Positions 5,783 to 7,244 of a stretch of DNA of 7,244 bases are shown piece after piece. The DNA lies in assembly GCA_030595925.1 (NCBI GenBank), contig JAUVLC010000118.1:1-7244 (forward strand). Direction: 5' to 3'. This DNA is from Clostridia bacterium (GTDB lineage Bacteria > CBDUZB01 > JAGLHV01). The notes under the pieces were generated by a model, which was not told the origin of the DNA, did not search any database, and saw nothing but the letters and a program-made list of their open reading frames with translations. The stretch's first letter is position 1; the number at the start of each line of letters is the position of its first letter. The position numbers and the translations under genes are program-made.

Positions 5783-5895
5783 AGTCCATAGTCCACAGTC
5801 AATAGTCCATAGATTAAAAAAAGAAACGACAGTCCATAGTCCACAGTCAATAGTCCACAGTCAATAGTCCACAGTCAATAGTCCATAGTCCATAG
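5783..5895. repeat. Composite heptamer repeat, block 4 (13 units)
   Basis: This is the largest block. AGTCCAT, AGTCCAC, AGTCAAT, AGTCCAT (5783-5810) and AG come first, then the spacer ATTAAAAAAAGAAACGAC, then nine units (5831-5893) and AG. In the second half the pair AGTCCAC-AGTCAAT is repeated three times, a sign of recent expansion by 14-base steps. It lies 31 bases upstream of the paralogue C -35. Confidence 0.95.
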
Positions 5896-5922
5896 ATTAC
5901 GGATAAAGACAAAGATAAAGAC

Positions 5923-5963
5923 AAAAAGATATAAAAACAGTTAAAAGAAAAAAGACAAAAACA
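5923..5963 (+). repeat. 41-bp A-rich dispersed repeat, copy 2
   Basis: Identical over all 41 bases to 373-413, in the same orientation, and again followed closely by GGCACA. Here it sits between heptamer block 4 and the beta-barrel remnant; the other copy sits between the intron and the aminotransferase gene. Confidence 0.7.
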
Positions 5964-6041
5964 GGCACAGAGGATCCACACTCAGGACAGGCACGGGAGA
6001 GGAAAAACCACATTGCGACAAATTTTAATAGCAGGCAAACT

Positions 6042-6100
6042 CGGGATACTTATTTAACTGAGAAAAACTACTAATTTGTGTAGCAAATTTTTTTTAACAT
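6042..6100 (-). pseudogene. Beta-barrel gene remnant behind paralogue B
   Basis: Directly after the paralogue B stop, the minus strand reads AATAGGAAGAAGGATG then TTAAAAAAAATTTGC. This lines up with the Shine-Dalgarno and start of the intact barrel gene (ATAGGAGGAAGGATG then GTAAAAATAATTTTG). The frame gives only MLKKICYTN before TAG at 6073-6071. Immediately beyond, bases 6065-6042 match the part of the intact gene coding for YQLNQYPE (20 of 24 bases) and would read SQLNKYPE. About 300 intervening codons are gone. I infer that a second barrel copy, born with paralogue B, lost its interior by deletion and then decayed. The start-region match is strong; the inner match is short but in the expected place and strand. 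Confidence 0.6.
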
Positions 6101-6115
6101 CCTTCTTCCTATTAC

Positions 6116-6661
6116 TTAATATATCGGACTTGCCGGTTCTTCATATACTTCAAAAGGAAATTCCATTCCTTTCATTTCCTCTGCCGAACCCGGAGCAATG
6201 TAGGTTTCTGCCATAGCAGTCACTATATCCGGTATATTAAGTACTTTAACAATTTCTTTCTCTAACATTATTTCATCAAGATCTCCGGTTTTTAAATAAC
6301 CTTTTTTCACCAAAAAAGCAAGTTTTTCTTCGTCAGTAGTACCCGGGGGAACATTTGTTACTATTGCTAAATATAAAAACATTACAACTGTTCTCCTATT
6401 CACCATTTCATGAGGTTCGGTATTTAAAAAAACATAAATCCCTTTATGGGTTAAAATTTCAATTTTTGCTTTGTAACGCTCTGCTACTGATATTGACTCT
6501 GCGTTTTCAGGTAACATCGACTCTAAATCCATTAGCCGGATAATCAGTTCCACAATCTTGGTGTTAGTCATATATCGAGCACTTCTTGCCGGAACATTAA
6601 CCCCCATAAAAAAGAAAATAATTAAACTAAATACAATAATAAATCTTTTGGAATTTTTCAT
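6116..6661 (-). CDS. Secreted 181-aa protein with SLH-like repeats, paralogue B
   Basis: It has exactly the length of paralogue A, with the same signal peptide (MKNSKRFII...NVPARSA) and the same tail (EEPASPIY). The middle differs most (52-57, 79-94, 102-122), while residues 1-50 and 123-181 are well kept. The SLH-like helices are TNTKIVELIIRLMDL (32-46), NRRTVVMFLYLAIV (88-101) and LEKEIVKVLNIP (133-144), with GIYVFLNT (74-81) between. The start at 6661 follows AAGGAGG. Its partner barrel gene is a remnant, and the region upstream keeps TTGACA without a matching -10, so expression is doubtful although the ORF is intact. A REP hairpin and transposase remnant lie just upstream. Confidence 0.83.
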   Translation of the reverse strand: MKNSKRFIIVFSLIIFFFMGVNVPARSARYMTNTKIVELIIRLMDLESMLPENAESISVAERYKAKIEILTHKGIYVFLNTEPHEMVNRRTVVMFLYLAIVTNVPPGTTDEEKLAFLVKKGYLKTGDLDEIMLEKEIVKVLNIPDIVTAMAETYIAPGSAEEMKGMEFPFEVYEEPASPIY

Positions 6662-6689
6662 ATACTCCTCCTTGTTGAATCGTGTGTAA

Positions 6690-6695
6690 TGTCAA
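6690..6695 (-). promoter_or_regulatory. Orphan -35 box upstream of paralogue B
   Basis: TTGACA on the minus strand lies only about 29 bases before the ATG. Aligned to the paralogue A promoter, the sequence between -35 and the leader (including TAAAAT) is missing, and TTGACA now runs straight into TTACACACGATTCAACAAGGAGG. A -10 at 17 bases would fall in the Shine-Dalgarno. It is probably a dead promoter. Confidence 0.5.
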
Positions 6696-6712
6696 AAATG
6701 TTTTATTTTTTG

Positions 6713-6735
6713 GTAGCCGCAGGCTTTAGCCTGCG
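6713..6735 (+). repeat. REP-type hairpin with GTAG, copy 5
   Basis: GTAG (6713-6716), one base, then CGCAGGCT-TT-AGCCTGCG (6718-6735). It sits four bases past the stop of the RAYT remnant and is identical to the copy at 2876-2898. REPs beside their transposase gene are the usual arrangement. Confidence 0.8.
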
Positions 6736-6738
6736 TTT

Positions 6739-6900
6739 TTATGTAATAATTTCTTCTAAATCAAAATCCAATGAACCTTTAAATGCATACTCTTCCCAAT
6801 TATCAATTAAACCTTTTCTTACGGAATTATCCAAAATATAGATTACATGTTTTCTTAAATCTTCGTTTTTTCTGTAAACATGGTCGTAAAAATCCTTCTG
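6739..6900 (-). pseudogene. REP-associated (RAYT, IS200-like Y1) transposase, C-terminal remnant
   Basis: The minus-strand frame ending at TAA 6741-6739 reads QKDFYDHVYRKNEDLRKHV, then IYILDNSVRKGLIDNWEEY, AFKGSL and a short acidic tail. This is the characteristic end of Y1-type REP-associated transposases (WQK-FYDH-IR---, then YIL-NPVRKGLV--WE-YP-SGSL). The Trp expected before QKDFYDH is a TGA stop (6903-6901). Upstream, the neighbouring frame reads KKQVFGYQRIEKGYDD without family motifs, so a frame change is also likely. The catalytic HUH and Tyr parts lie in the missing N-terminal region. These single-strand transposases recognise GTAG-hairpin REPs, and such a REP lies four bases downstream. 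The gene is inactive here; REP movement would need another copy. Confidence 0.8.
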
Positions 6901-6980
6901 TCATCGTATCCCTTTTCTATTCTTTGATAACCAAAAACCTGTTTTTTGTTTAAATATTACTACCATTTTCCATAATTGCA

Positions 6981-7072
6981 GATTCCTGAGTAAACCTGCC
7001 ACCTATTCCTGCGAAACCTGCCATTGAATCCTGAGTAAACCTGCCACCCATTCCTGTGGAAACCTTACCACT
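6981..7072. repeat. Tandem duplication, two units of about 45 bp
   Basis: Unit 1 (6981-7025) and unit 2 (7026-7072) share CCTGAGTAAACCTGCCACC exactly, then differ slightly, with one extra base in unit 2. A 64-codon minus-strand frame from GTG 7144 to 6950 crosses both and reads GGRFTQ twice. It has no Shine-Dalgarno or recognisable domain, so I treat the segment as repeat, not gene. Confidence 0.7.
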
Positions 7073-7103
7073 TTTTGGGTAACGACAGGAATGTACAGAC
7101 TTA

Positions 7104-7129
7104 CCTGTGCGTGTCCGCACGCAGACAGG
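7104..7129. repeat. GC-rich hairpin repeat
   Basis: CCTGT-GCGTG (7104-7113), loop TCCG, CACGC (7118-7122), a two-base bulge, then ACAGG (7125-7129). It is markedly GC-richer than its surroundings. No T-run follows on either strand, so it fits a dispersed palindromic element. Confidence 0.5.
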
Positions 7130-7218
7130 CTTGGGCAGTTTCACAATTCAAATAACTCTTATTTCCTTGAGTAAATTTAACATCCTTCTTATGATAAAGG
7201 AAAAAGGAGGATCAGAAA

Positions 7219-7244
7219 ATGCCAAGGAGAAGAATCAGTATGAA
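7219..7244 (+). CDS. Start of a CDS, possibly IS21-family transposase (IstA), partial
   Basis: AAAAAGGAGG (7201-7210) lies eight bases before the ATG at 7219. The frame reads MPRRRISM and then runs off the window. The gene start itself is well supported by the strong Shine-Dalgarno. The eight residues resemble the start of IS21-type IstA transposases (M-P-x-R-x-x-M followed by a K/R-rich helix), but eight residues cannot prove it. The repeat- and transposon-rich neighbourhood fits. I could not identify IS terminal repeats upstream. Confidence 0.45.

Noticed and set aside
6950-7144. Minus-strand 64-codon ORF with repeated GGRFTQ
   Set aside because: It starts at GTG without a Shine-Dalgarno, spans a tandem duplication and a palindromic repeat, and has no recognisable domain.

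Overview
The window looks like an accessory stretch from an AT-rich, uncultured diderm (Gram-negative-type) bacterium. The cell type is inferred from an outer-membrane polysaccharide-export protein and an outer-membrane beta-barrel protein. The spacers are packed with dispersed repeats: heptamer arrays, REP-type hairpins, and A-rich and C-rich motifs. Such spacers are common in candidate-phylum genomes, but the sequence alone does not fix a phylum.

Layout. (1) 1-354: the 3' part of a group II intron. Domains V and VI fold well, but the reverse-transcriptase ORF is reduced to a start fragment. (2) 520-1635 (+): a DegT/DnrJ/EryC1/StrS-family PLP aminotransferase, probably for nucleotide-sugar biosynthesis. 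(3) 1627-1910: a repeat-filled convergent spacer. (4) On the minus strand, in transcription order: a secreted 181-aa protein (6661-6116), a remnant of a beta-barrel gene (about 6100-6042), a distant 189-aa paralogue (5668-5099), a second 181-aa paralogue (4787-4242), a 401-aa outer-membrane beta-barrel (4226-3021), and a 196-aa polysaccharide-export protein (2528-1938). Two of these genes have good sigma70-type promoters. (5) 6700-7244: a REP hairpin directly behind the broken C-terminus of a REP-associated transposase, a short tandem duplication, and the first codons of what may be an IS21-type transposase.

How the genes fit together. The short polysaccharide-export protein stops right after its SLBB-like domain and has no Wza-type C-terminal membrane helix. 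It sits beside a beta-barrel protein. This matches the known two-part exporter design, in which a periplasmic OPX protein pairs with a separate beta-barrel pore. The aminotransferase would supply an amino-sugar precursor. The three secreted paralogues look like degenerate triple SLH-type repeats and are the least explained part. The module of 181-aa gene plus barrel has been duplicated, and the barrel in the second copy has decayed to about 60 recognisable bases.

The most notable points are the candidate exporter with its paralogue family, five REP hairpins each flanked by a GTAG tetranucleotide with a RAYT remnant beside one of them, the composite heptamer repeats (30 units in four blocks), and the group II intron that has lost its reverse transcriptase.
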